The position numbers and the translations under genes were made by a program. Positions 9,189 to 17,550 of a DNA stretch of 52,906 nt are shown here, piece after piece. The notes under the pieces were generated by a model that was not told where the DNA came from, made no database searches, and saw only the letters and a list, made by a program, of their open reading frames with translations. Within the stretch, counting starts at the first letter, position 1; each line of letters starts with the position of its first letter. Origin of the DNA: Anaerolineae bacterium. Its GTDB lineage: Bacteria; Chloroflexota; Anaerolineae; 4572-78; J111. Where the stretch lies: NCBI GenBank assembly GCA_023382535.1, contig JAHDWA010000065.1, positions 1 to 52,906 on the forward strand, in the 5' to 3' direction.

Positions 9189-10547
9189 GTGCAAAATTTC
9201 TTTAGAAACCTAGGCAGTCTCATATTATCCTTAATTCTAGCCACGTTGGTATGGATTGCGGCGGTGCGAGAACAAAACCCGCCGCGTGAGGCCGATTATC
9301 CACAGACCGTACCTATCCAGGTGATTCCCCCGGTTCCCGGCCTGGTGACAACCGATAAACTGCCCGAAACCGTCCGGCTGCGGTTGCTGGCTCCTGAGAG
9401 TAGCTGGTCAACTCTCACCCCCTCAAAGTTTAAGGCCACCCTTGACCTCTCAAAATTGGGGGAGGGACTCAACGAAGTTCCGGTTCAGGTGGGTATTTCT
9501 GATTCGCAGGTGAAAATTGTCGAGCAAACCCCCAAAGACGTCGGTGTCAACGTGCAGCCTGAGCAGACGATTGCTCTCACGGTCACGACGGTAGTGATGG
9601 ATGAGCCGCCTTTGGGCTATGTCAATCGCCCTCCCATCGCAACTCCGGTCACCGTGACCGTGACCGGGCCAGCCACACTCATCGGACAGGTAGACAAAGC
9701 GGTCAGTGAGATATTCATCCGCAATGCTAAAGAAACCATTAATCGCTCTAATGACGTGACCATCCGGAATCGTGATGAGCAAGTTATTAGCGGGCTTAAA
9801 GTGGAGCCGGCCAAAGTTCAGATAACTTTGCCCATTGAGCAGCGTTTTGGTTACAGAGATGTGTCGGTGAGTGCGGTTATCAGCGGGCAGCCAGCGCCGG
9901 GGTATTGGGTCAGCAATATTTTGGTCAACCCACCTCGGCTGACTGTTGTTGGCAACCCGCAAGTGCTTGGCTCTATCCCCGGTTTTGTCGAGACTACCCC
10001 CATCAATGTCAGCAAAGCGACCGCTGCTATTGTTCAATCGGTTCCTCTGAATCTACCCGACGGCGTGACGGTTGTGTCAGCGGAGAATGAAAGTGGCACG
10101 GCCGGCGGGGTGCAGGTCACGGTCCAGATTGCCGCTATTGAAAGCGGTCAAACCGTACAGCGGCCTATTACCCAGCAGGGAATTGACCCAAATTATGTCT
10201 GGACCGCTTCACCCGAGCGAACCGATGTGATCTTATCCGGGCCAATTCCCCGGCTGCAGACGCTTCAGCCGGACGATGTGAAAGTGGTGGTTGACCTGTT
10301 TGGCCTCCAACCAGGTATCCATAAAGTTCGCCCGACGGTATTTTTGCCCGATGATTTGCGGCTGGAAGCACTCTTACCCGATACCGTTGAAATTACTATT
10401 AGTCTGAATCCCCAGTTGACGATTAGCCCCATTTCGCCGATAATAACCCCCACGCCGAGTGTGCCAACACCCACACCCTCTCCTACCATTACCAGCACCC
10501 CCACCTCCTCGCTGCCAAGAATTACTCCTGTTCCCGATGAAGAATAG
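9189..10547 (+). CDS. cdaR: YbbR-domain protein, CdaA regulator CdaR
   Basis: Protein of 452 residues starting at GTG, 12 bp after cdaA. One N-terminal membrane helix (about 8-26) anchors a chain of roughly four YbbR repeats (about 35-405). The extracytoplasmic tail at 415-452 is rich in TP and SP dipeptides, like the linkers of other surface proteins in this window. CdaR proteins bind CdaA at the membrane and tune its activity. Co-transcription with cdaA is very likely from the spacing. The Pro/Thr tail is longer than I expect for the family and may reach into the envelope. Confidence 0.88.
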   Translation: MQNFFRNLGSLILSLILATLVWIAAVREQNPPREADYPQTVPIQVIPPVPGLVTTDKLPETVRLRLLAPESSWSTLTPSKFKATLDLSKLGEGLNEVPVQVGISDSQVKIVEQTPKDVGVNVQPEQTIALTVTTVVMDEPPLGYVNRPPIATPVTVTVTGPATLIGQVDKAVSEIFIRNAKETINRSNDVTIRNRDEQVISGLKVEPAKVQITLPIEQRFGYRDVSVSAVISGQPAPGYWVSNILVNPPRLTVVGNPQVLGSIPGFVETTPINVSKATAAIVQSVPLNLPDGVTVVSAENESGTAGGVQVTVQIAAIESGQTVQRPITQQGIDPNYVWTASPERTDVILSGPIPRLQTLQPDDVKVVVDLFGLQPGIHKVRPTVFLPDDLRLEALLPDTVEITISLNPQLTISPISPIITPTPSVPTPTPSPTITSTPTSSLPRITPVPDEE

Positions 10548-10564
10548 CTGAAAGAGAGTTTTAG

Positions 10565-11950
10565 ATGAGTCGTCAAAAACCAATTGTTGCTTTGGTGGGC
10601 CGGCCCAATGTGGGGAAGTCAACCCTTTTTAACCGGCTGGTAGGCCAGCGCAAGGCCATCGTCGAGGATTTGGCCGGCACCACCCGTGACCGGCTCTACG
10701 GCGACGCCGATTGGGCCGGACGCGACTTTATTGTGGTAGATACCGGCGGCCTGGAGTTCGATGCTGCCCCTCTGCGGGAGCGGGAAGGGGAGGTGACCGG
10801 TTTTCAAGCGGGTGTGGCCAGCCGCCTGTTTCTCAGGGAGATCCGCGAACAGGCCGAGATTGCCATTGCCGAGGCCGAGGTGATTGTGCTCCTGGTGGAC
10901 GCCGAGACCGGCCTGACCAGTGCGGATCAGGATGTGGCCGCTCTGCTGCGCCGGACCGACAAGCCGGTCTTGCTGGCGGTCAACAAGGCCGACAACCTGA
11001 AACGGCGCAATGAAGCGGTAGACTTTTATGCCCTGGGCCTGGGCGATCCCATCCCGGTCTCGGCTTTGCACGGTACCGGCACCGGCGACCTGCTGGATGC
11101 CATTGTCGAGGCGCTGCCGCCGGTCGAGGCCGAAGACGAGGCCGAGGATGAGACGATCAAAATCGCCATCCTGGGCCGGCCTAACGTCGGCAAATCGTCG
11201 CTGCTCAATCAACTGCTGGGTGAGGAGCGGGTCATCGTCTCCGACGTGCCGGGCACGACCCGCGATGCGATTGATATGCAAATTGAGGTCGAAGGCTTGA
11301 GCCTGATCCTGATTGATACCGCCGGAATTCGCCGGCGCGGTAAAATTGAAGTAGGGGTGGAAAAGTACAGCTTTCTGCGCTCGCTCAAGGCGGTCAGCCG
11401 GGCCGACGTCTGCTTGCTGCTGATTGATGCCACCGATATGGTGACGGCCCAGGATGCCCATATTGCCGGTTACATTTTGGAGGAAGCCAAGAGCGTGGTG
11501 GTCATCGTCAACAAGTGGGACTTGGTTGAGAAGGAGACCAACACCATCAACGAATACACCGCCCGTATCCGCAATGAATTGAAGTTTCTCGATTACGTGC
11601 CGGTGCTCTTTATTTCGGCCAAAACCGGCCAGCGTGTCCCCAAAGTGCTGCCGCTGGCTTTGCAGGTCCAGGAAGAACGGCTGCGGCGCATTCCCACCGG
11701 CGAACTCAACCGGCTGCTGCGCGAGGCCATTGCCAAAAACCCGCCCAAAGGGGGGCAGCGCCAGCGTCTCAAATTTTTCTACATGACCCAGGCCGGGGTT
11801 GACCCGCCGACCTTTGTTTTTTTTGTGAACGACCGGACCCTGGTTCACTTCTCCTACGAGCGCTACCTGGAGAATGTGCTGCGGGAGCAGTACGGCTTTC
11901 TGGGCACGCCGCTTAAGTTGGTGTTCAGGAGTCGCGGAGAGAAGGGGTAA
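10565..11950 (+). CDS. der: Ribosome-biogenesis GTPase Der (EngA)
   Basis: Protein of 461 residues with two tandem GTPase domains and a C-terminal KH-like domain. Domain 1 has GRPNVGKST at 12-20, DTGG at 59-62 and NKAD at 140-143. Domain 2 has GRPNVGKSS at 204-212, DTAG at 251-254 and NKWD at 316-319. An acidic linker (about 187-197) joins them. The switch II side of domain 1 carries a somewhat long loop (63-85). Der acts in 50S subunit assembly. It begins 17 bp after cdaR, so it is likely to be in the same operon. Confidence 0.97.
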   Translation: MSRQKPIVALVGRPNVGKSTLFNRLVGQRKAIVEDLAGTTRDRLYGDADWAGRDFIVVDTGGLEFDAAPLREREGEVTGFQAGVASRLFLREIREQAEIAIAEAEVIVLLVDAETGLTSADQDVAALLRRTDKPVLLAVNKADNLKRRNEAVDFYALGLGDPIPVSALHGTGTGDLLDAIVEALPPVEAEDEAEDETIKIAILGRPNVGKSSLLNQLLGEERVIVSDVPGTTRDAIDMQIEVEGLSLILIDTAGIRRRGKIEVGVEKYSFLRSLKAVSRADVCLLLIDATDMVTAQDAHIAGYILEEAKSVVVIVNKWDLVEKETNTINEYTARIRNELKFLDYVPVLFISAKTGQRVPKVLPLALQVQEERLRRIPTGELNRLLREAIAKNPPKGGQRQRLKFFYMTQAGVDPPTFVFFVNDRTLVHFSYERYLENVLREQYGFLGTPLKLVFRSRGEKG

Positions 11951-11956
11951 TTTAGG

Positions 11957-12166
11957 ATGCAATTTACCATTGAGTATGAACAGGAAGAAGATGGCCGCTG
12001 GTTGGCCGAAGTGTTAGAGTTACCCGGCGTTCTCGCTTATGGGCAGACGGCACAACAAGCTATCGCCAGGGTGGAAGCTCTGGCTTTGCGGGTACTGGCC
12101 GACCGCCTTGAACACGGCGAGGCTGTAGCTACAATGATGACCTTATCCTTCGCCACCGCTGCATGA
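11957..12166 (+). CDS. hicB: HicB-family antitoxin
   Basis: Protein of 69 residues matching the short HicB-like fold: an MQFTIEYEQEEDGRWLAEV beta-sheet start, ELPGVLAYG, and the helix AIARVEALALRVLADRLEHGE. Such proteins neutralise HicA mRNA interferases. It starts 6 bp after der. Its stop codon overlaps the ATG of the hicA remnant in the sequence ATGA, the usual translational coupling of the pair. There is no added DNA-binding domain. The gene is intact although the toxin is broken. Confidence 0.85.
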   Translation: MQFTIEYEQEEDGRWLAEVLELPGVLAYGQTAQQAIARVEALALRVLADRLEHGEAVATMMTLSFATAA

Positions 12167-12373
12167 GTGAATGGCGCTCGACCAAAGCCAAGCGAGTACA
12201 TCTGCCTTGTTGCGGCTTGGCTGGATAATCAAACGCCAGCCGGATCTCATCGAGTTCTGTCCCGTTCCGATTGGCCTGATGTCGTCTTTGCCTTCCACGA
12301 TAAGGAAGAAATTGGGCCGCGTATGTTGGCCCGTTTGGCCAAAGTCACCGGGTTGAGGCCGGAAGATTTGTAG
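12163..12373 (+). pseudogene. hicA: hicA toxin remnant with two single-base frameshifts
   Basis: The expected HicA protein is spread over three frames. Frame 1 starts at ATG 12163 and reads MSEWRSTKAKRVHL. Frame 3 then supplies ALLRLGWIIKRQ. Frame 2 finishes with GSHRVLSRSDWPDVVFAFHD and ends in LARLAKVTGLRPEDL before the stop at 12373. The first shift lies near 12207, where CTGCC reads as one G lost from CTGGCC. The second lies near 12240, where CAGCC reads as one base lost from the Q-S-G codons. Together these restore a normal HicA order, including the SH residues of the active-site region. The toxin is therefore not translatable as it stands. Neither shift is in a long homopolymer, but assembly error remains possible. 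Confidence 0.75.
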
Positions 12374-12379
12374 ACATCC

Positions 12380-13585
12380 TTAGTGGTGCAACTCTTCCCG
12401 CAAAAAGCGTCCCATCAAAGCCAAAGCAGCCAGAAGACAAGCGGCGGCAATCGCGCAGACTCCCCCCAGGCCGAACCTTTCCCAGCCTGTCGCGGCGATG
12501 GGCGTGCCCATGGCCCCGCCGATGGCTGATCCCAGCAAAATGAGCGAAAAGACTGTCCCCCGCGCCTGGGGCGCCTGCTCCGAATAGAGTGGGATCAGCG
12601 AGACAATGGTGAATTCGATAAAGGCGCCGGCGATGACAAGCGTGGCGACGGCCAGGAAAAAAAAGCTCTGGGTTAAGGGAAGAAGTAACAAAATTACTGC
12701 CGCCAGGAAAAGCCCCAGGCCGCTGCCGCGCCGCTTGCCGATGCGGTCAATAAACAGGCTGGACGACGCCGAACCCATTAACTCGGCCAGGCCGATGCCG
12801 GTCGCCACCAGACCCAGGGCCGCCGCATCCAGGCCGTAATCGGCGCTGAGCCAGATCCCCCAAACCGAAATAAAACAATCTACCGTAATAAAAAGCAGCA
12901 AGGCAACGAATATCGAAGCCAGAACATTGGGCCTGAGGCAGAGCTGGCGCATTTCTGTCCACGATAAATTCGTTTGGGTGTGATGGGCCGTGGACGGCAG
13001 GTAGCGCCAGACCACCAGCGCGCCGAGCAGGCTGAAAAATGACACGATGAAAAAGGGGACACGCCAGCCAAAGGCGTCAATCAACCAGCCGATAAGCGGC
13101 AGGAAAACAATAGCGGCAATGGCCCAGGAGGCTTCGACAATCGCCAGCGCCCGGCCGCGCCGCTCGTAGGCGACCTGGTCGCTGATGTAGGCTTGTTGGG
13201 GCGGGATAAAGGCAGTCAGACCCAGCCCAAAAAAGAGCATCGGCAGGATGGCCCACCACTGCCAGGAAAGTGTCAGGCCGACCATACCCAGCGCCTGGCA
13301 GAGCAGCCCCACCGCCATGACGTTGCGCCGTCCATACCGATCTGACCACACACCGAAAATGGGTCCGGCCACGCCGATGATGCCCCGGATAAAGAGCAGC
13401 CAGCTAAAGCCGACAACTGTCAAACCCAGCCCTGCAGACAGTTGCGGAATAAACGGAAAGACGACCCGCGTGCCGATATCCAGGATAAGCCGTGCAAAAA
13501 AGACCACGATCATGACTTGCAGACTGATGCCGAAGAAGGTTCTGAATTTCCCCGGTAGAGAGACTGCTGGGGTTATTGGGATCAA
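12380..13585 (-). CDS. Major facilitator superfamily transporter
   Basis: About 401 residues with roughly 12 hydrophobic helices. The MFS motif A between helices 2 and 3 is present as WSDRYGRRN. The TTG at 13585 is preferred because GGAG sits 6 nt upstream; the TTG at 13591 abuts the ribosome-binding site directly. The substrate is unknown, and a drug/metabolite exporter of the DHA type is possible. It converges with the hicA remnant with only 6 bp between their ends. It lies 96 bp after the maf gene on the same strand and could be read through from it. The gap between MFS and maf holds only repeat words. Confidence 0.85.
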   Translation of the reverse strand: MIPITPAVSLPGKFRTFFGISLQVMIVVFFARLILDIGTRVVFPFIPQLSAGLGLTVVGFSWLLFIRGIIGVAGPIFGVWSDRYGRRNVMAVGLLCQALGMVGLTLSWQWWAILPMLFFGLGLTAFIPPQQAYISDQVAYERRGRALAIVEASWAIAAIVFLPLIGWLIDAFGWRVPFFIVSFFSLLGALVVWRYLPSTAHHTQTNLSWTEMRQLCLRPNVLASIFVALLLFITVDCFISVWGIWLSADYGLDAAALGLVATGIGLAELMGSASSSLFIDRIGKRRGSGLGLFLAAVILLLLPLTQSFFFLAVATLVIAGAFIEFTIVSLIPLYSEQAPQARGTVFSLILLGSAIGGAMGTPIAATGWERFGLGGVCAIAAACLLAALALMGRFLREELHH

Positions 13586-13681
13586 GATCAACTCCTGTTA
13601 AAGTAATATCTTAGTAGCCAGTTATCAGCAGCCAGATTATCTTGGTTGTAGACAATCTATAGCTCTGTAACCTGCGACTTG

Positions 13682-14437
13682 TTACCTGTTATCGGCGGGG
13701 TTGGCCTGGCAGCATGGATAGCCGGTGTAGGGGTGGCAGTGGGGCGCGACGTCGGGTAGTGAAAAACCTAACTCCTGAAAAGCTGCGGCTAACTCACCGA
13801 GAGGTAAACCCATCACGCTGGCAAAACAGCCTTCCAAACGTTGCACCGGGGCAAAAGCCTGGTTCTGGATGCCGTAGGCCCCGGCTTTATCGAGCGGGTC
13901 GCCGCTGGCGACGTAGGCAGCAATCTCGGCGTCGGTATAGGGACGCATCCAGACGGTGCTCCGGTGCAAGCGGGTCACAAACCTGCTGGTTCGATCAGCG
14001 GAGAGCAGGGCCACGGTCAAGCCGCTGTAGACGTGATGGCTCTGCCGGCGTAACTGCTTGAGCATAACAGCGGCTTCAGCCGGGCTGCCCGGTTTGCCTA
14101 GAATCCGGCGGCCTGACGCGACTTCCGTATCGGCAGCAATAATGATAAGCTGGCCTTTAGTCTTATCCAGATGGTTCGCCAGGGACGGGGCCAGCCAATC
14201 CAGGTGGATAGCTACGGTTTCGGCTTTAAGGCGGCTCAACCGCTGTACCAGGGCGGCGGGAGTTTCGCCGGGGAAGGGGGTTTCATCTACGCCGGTATGG
14301 CCCGGTGTTGTAGTGGAAGGAAGGGCCGGCGTGACGACCTGAAAAGATACCCCCAGGCTCTTTAACAGTTCCTGGCGGCGGGGTGAGCCTGAAGCAAGGA
14401 TGATCGGTTGTGAGGAGAAGGCGGGAGAAGTTGTCAC
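13682..14437 (-). CDS. maf: Maf-family nucleoside triphosphate pyrophosphatase
   Basis: Protein of 251 residues. The family hydrolyses non-canonical or modified NTPs, such as dTTP/UTP or m7GTP, to monophosphates. SGSPRR is at 16-21, AADTEV at 101-106 and GKP at 114-116, and a DKAGAYGIQ segment follows. It is longer than the usual ~190-200 residues because of two insertions, at about 40-57 and 79-95. The GTG start overlaps the stop of the upstream receiver-kinase gene in GTGA, so translation is coupled to the signalling operon, an odd place for a housekeeping gene. Which Maf subfamily it belongs to cannot be decided here. Confidence 0.92.
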   Translation of the reverse strand: MTTSPAFSSQPIILASGSPRRQELLKSLGVSFQVVTPALPSTTTPGHTGVDETPFPGETPAALVQRLSRLKAETVAIHLDWLAPSLANHLDKTKGQLIIIAADTEVASGRRILGKPGSPAEAAVMLKQLRRQSHHVYSGLTVALLSADRTSRFVTRLHRSTVWMRPYTDAEIAAYVASGDPLDKAGAYGIQNQAFAPVQRLEGCFASVMGLPLGELAAAFQELGFSLPDVAPHCHPYTGYPCCQANPADNR

Positions 14438-15753
14438 ATCGTCTGCTGGGGTGGGGATTTTAAGGGCAAGAAAACGTAGAATTTGCTGCCGGGGTAGGTT
14501 GCAAGATTGCGCCCCTCGCTCTCCACCCAGACTCGCCCCTCATGCGCAGCGATGATCCCCCGTGTGATAGGTAACCCCAACCCGATGCCGCCCCCCCCAA
14601 AGGCAGTTTTGCTGGAGCTATGATATGAGGTATCGCCGACAACATAAAATTGTTTAAAGATTTCTTTTTGCTCCAGGCGATCAATCCCCATCCCAGAGTC
14701 CTTCACCAAGATGATGATTCCCTCTTCGTCAGCAACGCAGGATGAAGCGGGCAGTTCGGCATCGGCGGGCGCGGAGCTATTGAGCCAGCCTTTAACCCAG
14801 ATAAAGCCCTCATCCGGTGTATATTTTATGGCATTGCTCAAAATATTCCAAAAAGCCTGGCGTAACCGTTCTTTATCACCCATAAAGTCAGGCAAAGTAT
14901 CCAGGCTATCTACAGCAATGTTAAGCCGGCGACCATTTTTGGCCGGGTTTAACTCTTGCAGGGCCGTGTTGATGACTTCAGCCAGATTGACCACTTCTGT
15001 CTGCAAACGCATTTCGTTAGCTTCGATGAGCGAAATGTTGAGAATATCGTTCACCACCTCGTTCAGGCGCTGGACGGAGCGGTAAATTCTACCCGCCAAA
15101 TCCGATACGCCGCCCTCAACAAGCTCGGTCTGACCTGTTTCCTGAGCAACCATTTGCAGGAGGCGGGCGTAGCCGTAAACCAGGGTCAGGGGCGTTCGGA
15201 GTTCATGCGCCGCTACCGTGATAAAGTCCGACTTGACCTTGTCTATTTTCTGCAGGCGGCTGTTCGCCTCTTCCAGTTCAAGCACCTTGGCTTCCAGCCG
15301 CTCCACCAGTTTATGGCTGTAGTGGCCCAGATATAACTGGCGCTCATCACCGGAAATGGTATCTCGGCGGCCTTTAAGATAGGAAATGATTCTGTGCGGA
15401 AAATCATCTATATCAATGGGTTTGGTAATGTACCCATCGCAGCCAGCCGCCAGGGCCAGTTCGCGTTCACCCCGGGCGGCGCGGGCGGTGAGGGCAATGA
15501 TTGGGATGCGCTCCAGCGCCGGGATCGTGCGCATCCGAGTGGTTGTTTCATGACCGTCGAGGCCGGGCATGTTAATGTCCATGAGAATCAGGCTGGGTGG
15601 ATCGTTGCGGGCAATGGTTAATCCTTCCAGACCCGTGGCCGCCTCGATGACCTCAAAATTATAACCGCTAAGCACTCTTTTGACCAGTGTTCTGTTGAGC
15701 GAGTCATCATCAATATATAGTATTTTGGGATTGGTCAGTGGAGTTTCAGGCAA
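14434..15753 (-). CDS. Receiver-histidine kinase (REC-coiled coil-HisKA-HATPase)
   Basis: Protein of 439 residues starting at TTG with GGAGAAG 5 nt upstream. The N-terminal receiver (about 10-128) has the acidic pocket DDD at 15-17, phospho-acceptor D59 and K111. A coiled coil at about 145-172 leads to HisKA with the H-box AAHELRTP (H183). The HATPase has an N-box with NILSNAIKYTPDEG, DSGMGID and GGGIGLGLPI. There is no membrane segment or sensor domain, so its input is probably phosphorylation of its own receiver by a partner kinase. It is downstream of the PLP enzyme-receiver fusion and is translationally coupled to maf. Confidence 0.93.
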   Translation of the reverse strand: MPETPLTNPKILYIDDDSLNRTLVKRVLSGYNFEVIEAATGLEGLTIARNDPPSLILMDINMPGLDGHETTTRMRTIPALERIPIIALTARAARGERELALAAGCDGYITKPIDIDDFPHRIISYLKGRRDTISGDERQLYLGHYSHKLVERLEAKVLELEEANSRLQKIDKVKSDFITVAAHELRTPLTLVYGYARLLQMVAQETGQTELVEGGVSDLAGRIYRSVQRLNEVVNDILNISLIEANEMRLQTEVVNLAEVINTALQELNPAKNGRRLNIAVDSLDTLPDFMGDKERLRQAFWNILSNAIKYTPDEGFIWVKGWLNSSAPADAELPASSCVADEEGIIILVKDSGMGIDRLEQKEIFKQFYVVGDTSYHSSSKTAFGGGGIGLGLPITRGIIAAHEGRVWVESEGRNLATYPGSKFYVFLPLKSPPQQTM

Positions 15754-15819
15754 AGTAACTTCTCCAATTCGATGAGCTAATTTCAGTTTGGATATGGGAT
15801 AAGGTCGGCTAAGTAACAG

Positions 15820-17520
15820 TTACTTAAGCACATCACGAATACTTTCAAATAACTCCTCCTCCATAAATTCGCCCTTCTGGAGGAGAGATTCCACCCGCCC
15901 GGAGAGTCGTTTGTAATCCTTGTTGGTCAGGTCTTTAGCCGTAATGACAATGACCGGAATGTCTCGCAGTTCTACATCGGCTTTCATCATGTCAAGAATG
16001 GTAAAGCCGTCTATCCCTGGCAGCATCAAGTCCAACAGGACCAGGTCGGGCTTTTCGGTGCGGATAAGGTTGATGCCGCTGTTACCGTCAGCCGCTTCAA
16101 ATATATTGTATTTGCGGGTGTACTGTAAAATACGGCGCAGCAAGACGCGGGCATCCAGTTCATCCTCGATAATAACGATACTTTGAACACGGTCATCCAG
16201 CCGCCGCAGCGCGGTCAGGAGTCCTTCCTGGGGTAGCGTTTCACTGGTTCGTTGGCGAGGCTCAGCTTTGTTATCCTCTTCGACCACCTCTTTTTCAAGA
16301 TTCTGGACCCGAATGTGACTCCTGACGATTTCATTTTCCAGAATTTGCTTTTCTACGGGGAAGGTGTGACCGGAGGCGTTGATCACCACCGTCTCGTTAG
16401 GACTAATCAACTGCTCCTGCACCATTTTGATCAATCCGGCGCAAGCCACGGCGGCTGCCGGTTCCATAGATAGGCCCTCCATCTGGGCCATCACTCGCAT
16501 GGCTCTAAAAGAGGCCTGATCGTCCACTTTGACAAAGGCGCCGCCGTAAGTCAATACCAGATTGCGCAGGTAGGGGTAAGCTGGGCCGGGATTGCCCGTG
16601 GCCAGAACATTGATAATACTGGCGGGATTTTGGACAATTTCACAGCTTTCCAGCCCTTTCTGGAAACTGTTGACCATAGGAGCGCAGCCTTCAGTCTGGA
16701 TGATGGCCAATTTGGGGATTTTTTTGATGAGACCCATGCGGTACAGCTCATAAAAGCCTTGCCACACCCCAATCGGCCCCATTCCGCCGCTGACTGCCTG
16801 GATGTACCAATCCGGCGCAGCCCAGCCGACCCCACGAATCCGGCCTATTTGCTCGGCAATCTCAAAAGCCAGCGTTTTCATCGCCTCCCGGGCCGAAATT
16901 CCTTTAACCCCTTTATCCAGAAACAGATTGCGGTACTTGGCAAATTGAGCCGCCACCTGTTTGGTGCGATCGTAGTTGCTGGATACCTTAATGACTTCGG
17001 TGCCGTAAAGCGTCACCTCACGCATTTTTTCGTGAGGAACATTGCTGTCTAAAAAGGCCCACAATTTGATCCCGGAGCGGGCACAGTAGGCAGAGTAGGA
17101 GATAGCCACGTTTCCGGTGGAGGCGACAACCAACTCCTTAATATCGGCTTCTTTCAATACGGAAATAGCCAGCGAGGCTTGTCTATCCTTAAAAGATGCC
17201 GTTGGCCCTTGCCGCTCATCTTTAATAAAGATATTGCGCCGCCCCAACATTGCCCCCAAATTTTCGGCCCGAAGTAAAGGGGTCCCGCCTTCGCCCATCG
17301 AGACAATGTGCTTCTTGTCCAGGATGGGCAGCAGCTCCCAGTAGCGCCACATCGTGCGGTCACGTTGAGGCAGTTCGTGCCGCCAGATGTAAGCTGTTTC
17401 ATTAAGGTTGTAGATTAGCTCAAGCCATTCTCCGCCACACTCGGGGCAAATTCCCACTAGCTTTGTGTACTCATCGGTGTAGCCGCAAGAAGTACATTTA
17501 TAGGAGAAAGATTTGGTCAC
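15820..17520 (-). CDS. Threonine-synthase-like PLP enzyme fused to a response-regulator receiver
   Basis: Protein of 566 residues starting at GTG. Residues 9-28 form a zinc ribbon (C9, C12, C25, C28). Residues about 60-400 are a fold-type II PLP enzyme of the threonine synthase family, with GEGGTPLL at 76-83, SFKDRQ with Schiff-base lysine K111, and STGN at 134-137. A linker of about 50 residues rich in E, Q and R leads to a complete receiver (about 446-566) with the acidic pair ED, phospho-acceptor D497 in LLDLMLPGIDG, and TAKDL. The receiver lacks the usual KP and instead ends in LLQKGEF, like the last receiver of the adjacent 2011-residue kinase. Threonine synthases are normally 350-500 residues without a receiver. 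The enzyme may make threonine or a related amino acid (cysteate synthase is an alternative), with phosphorylation as a possible switch. Confidence 0.9.
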   Translation of the reverse strand: MTKSFSYKCTSCGYTDEYTKLVGICPECGGEWLELIYNLNETAYIWRHELPQRDRTMWRYWELLPILDKKHIVSMGEGGTPLLRAENLGAMLGRRNIFIKDERQGPTASFKDRQASLAISVLKEADIKELVVASTGNVAISYSAYCARSGIKLWAFLDSNVPHEKMREVTLYGTEVIKVSSNYDRTKQVAAQFAKYRNLFLDKGVKGISAREAMKTLAFEIAEQIGRIRGVGWAAPDWYIQAVSGGMGPIGVWQGFYELYRMGLIKKIPKLAIIQTEGCAPMVNSFQKGLESCEIVQNPASIINVLATGNPGPAYPYLRNLVLTYGGAFVKVDDQASFRAMRVMAQMEGLSMEPAAAVACAGLIKMVQEQLISPNETVVINASGHTFPVEKQILENEIVRSHIRVQNLEKEVVEEDNKAEPRQRTSETLPQEGLLTALRRLDDRVQSIVIIEDELDARVLLRRILQYTRKYNIFEAADGNSGINLIRTEKPDLVLLDLMLPGIDGFTILDMMKADVELRDIPVIVITAKDLTNKDYKRLSGRVESLLQKGEFMEEELFESIRDVLK

Positions 17521-17550
17521 AGACTTACTCGCCTTAATCCCAAGGTAATA

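Noticed and set aside
10619..11962. 447-codon open frame antisense to der
   Set aside because: It mirrors the codon pattern of der and has no recognisable domain; der itself is unmistakable.
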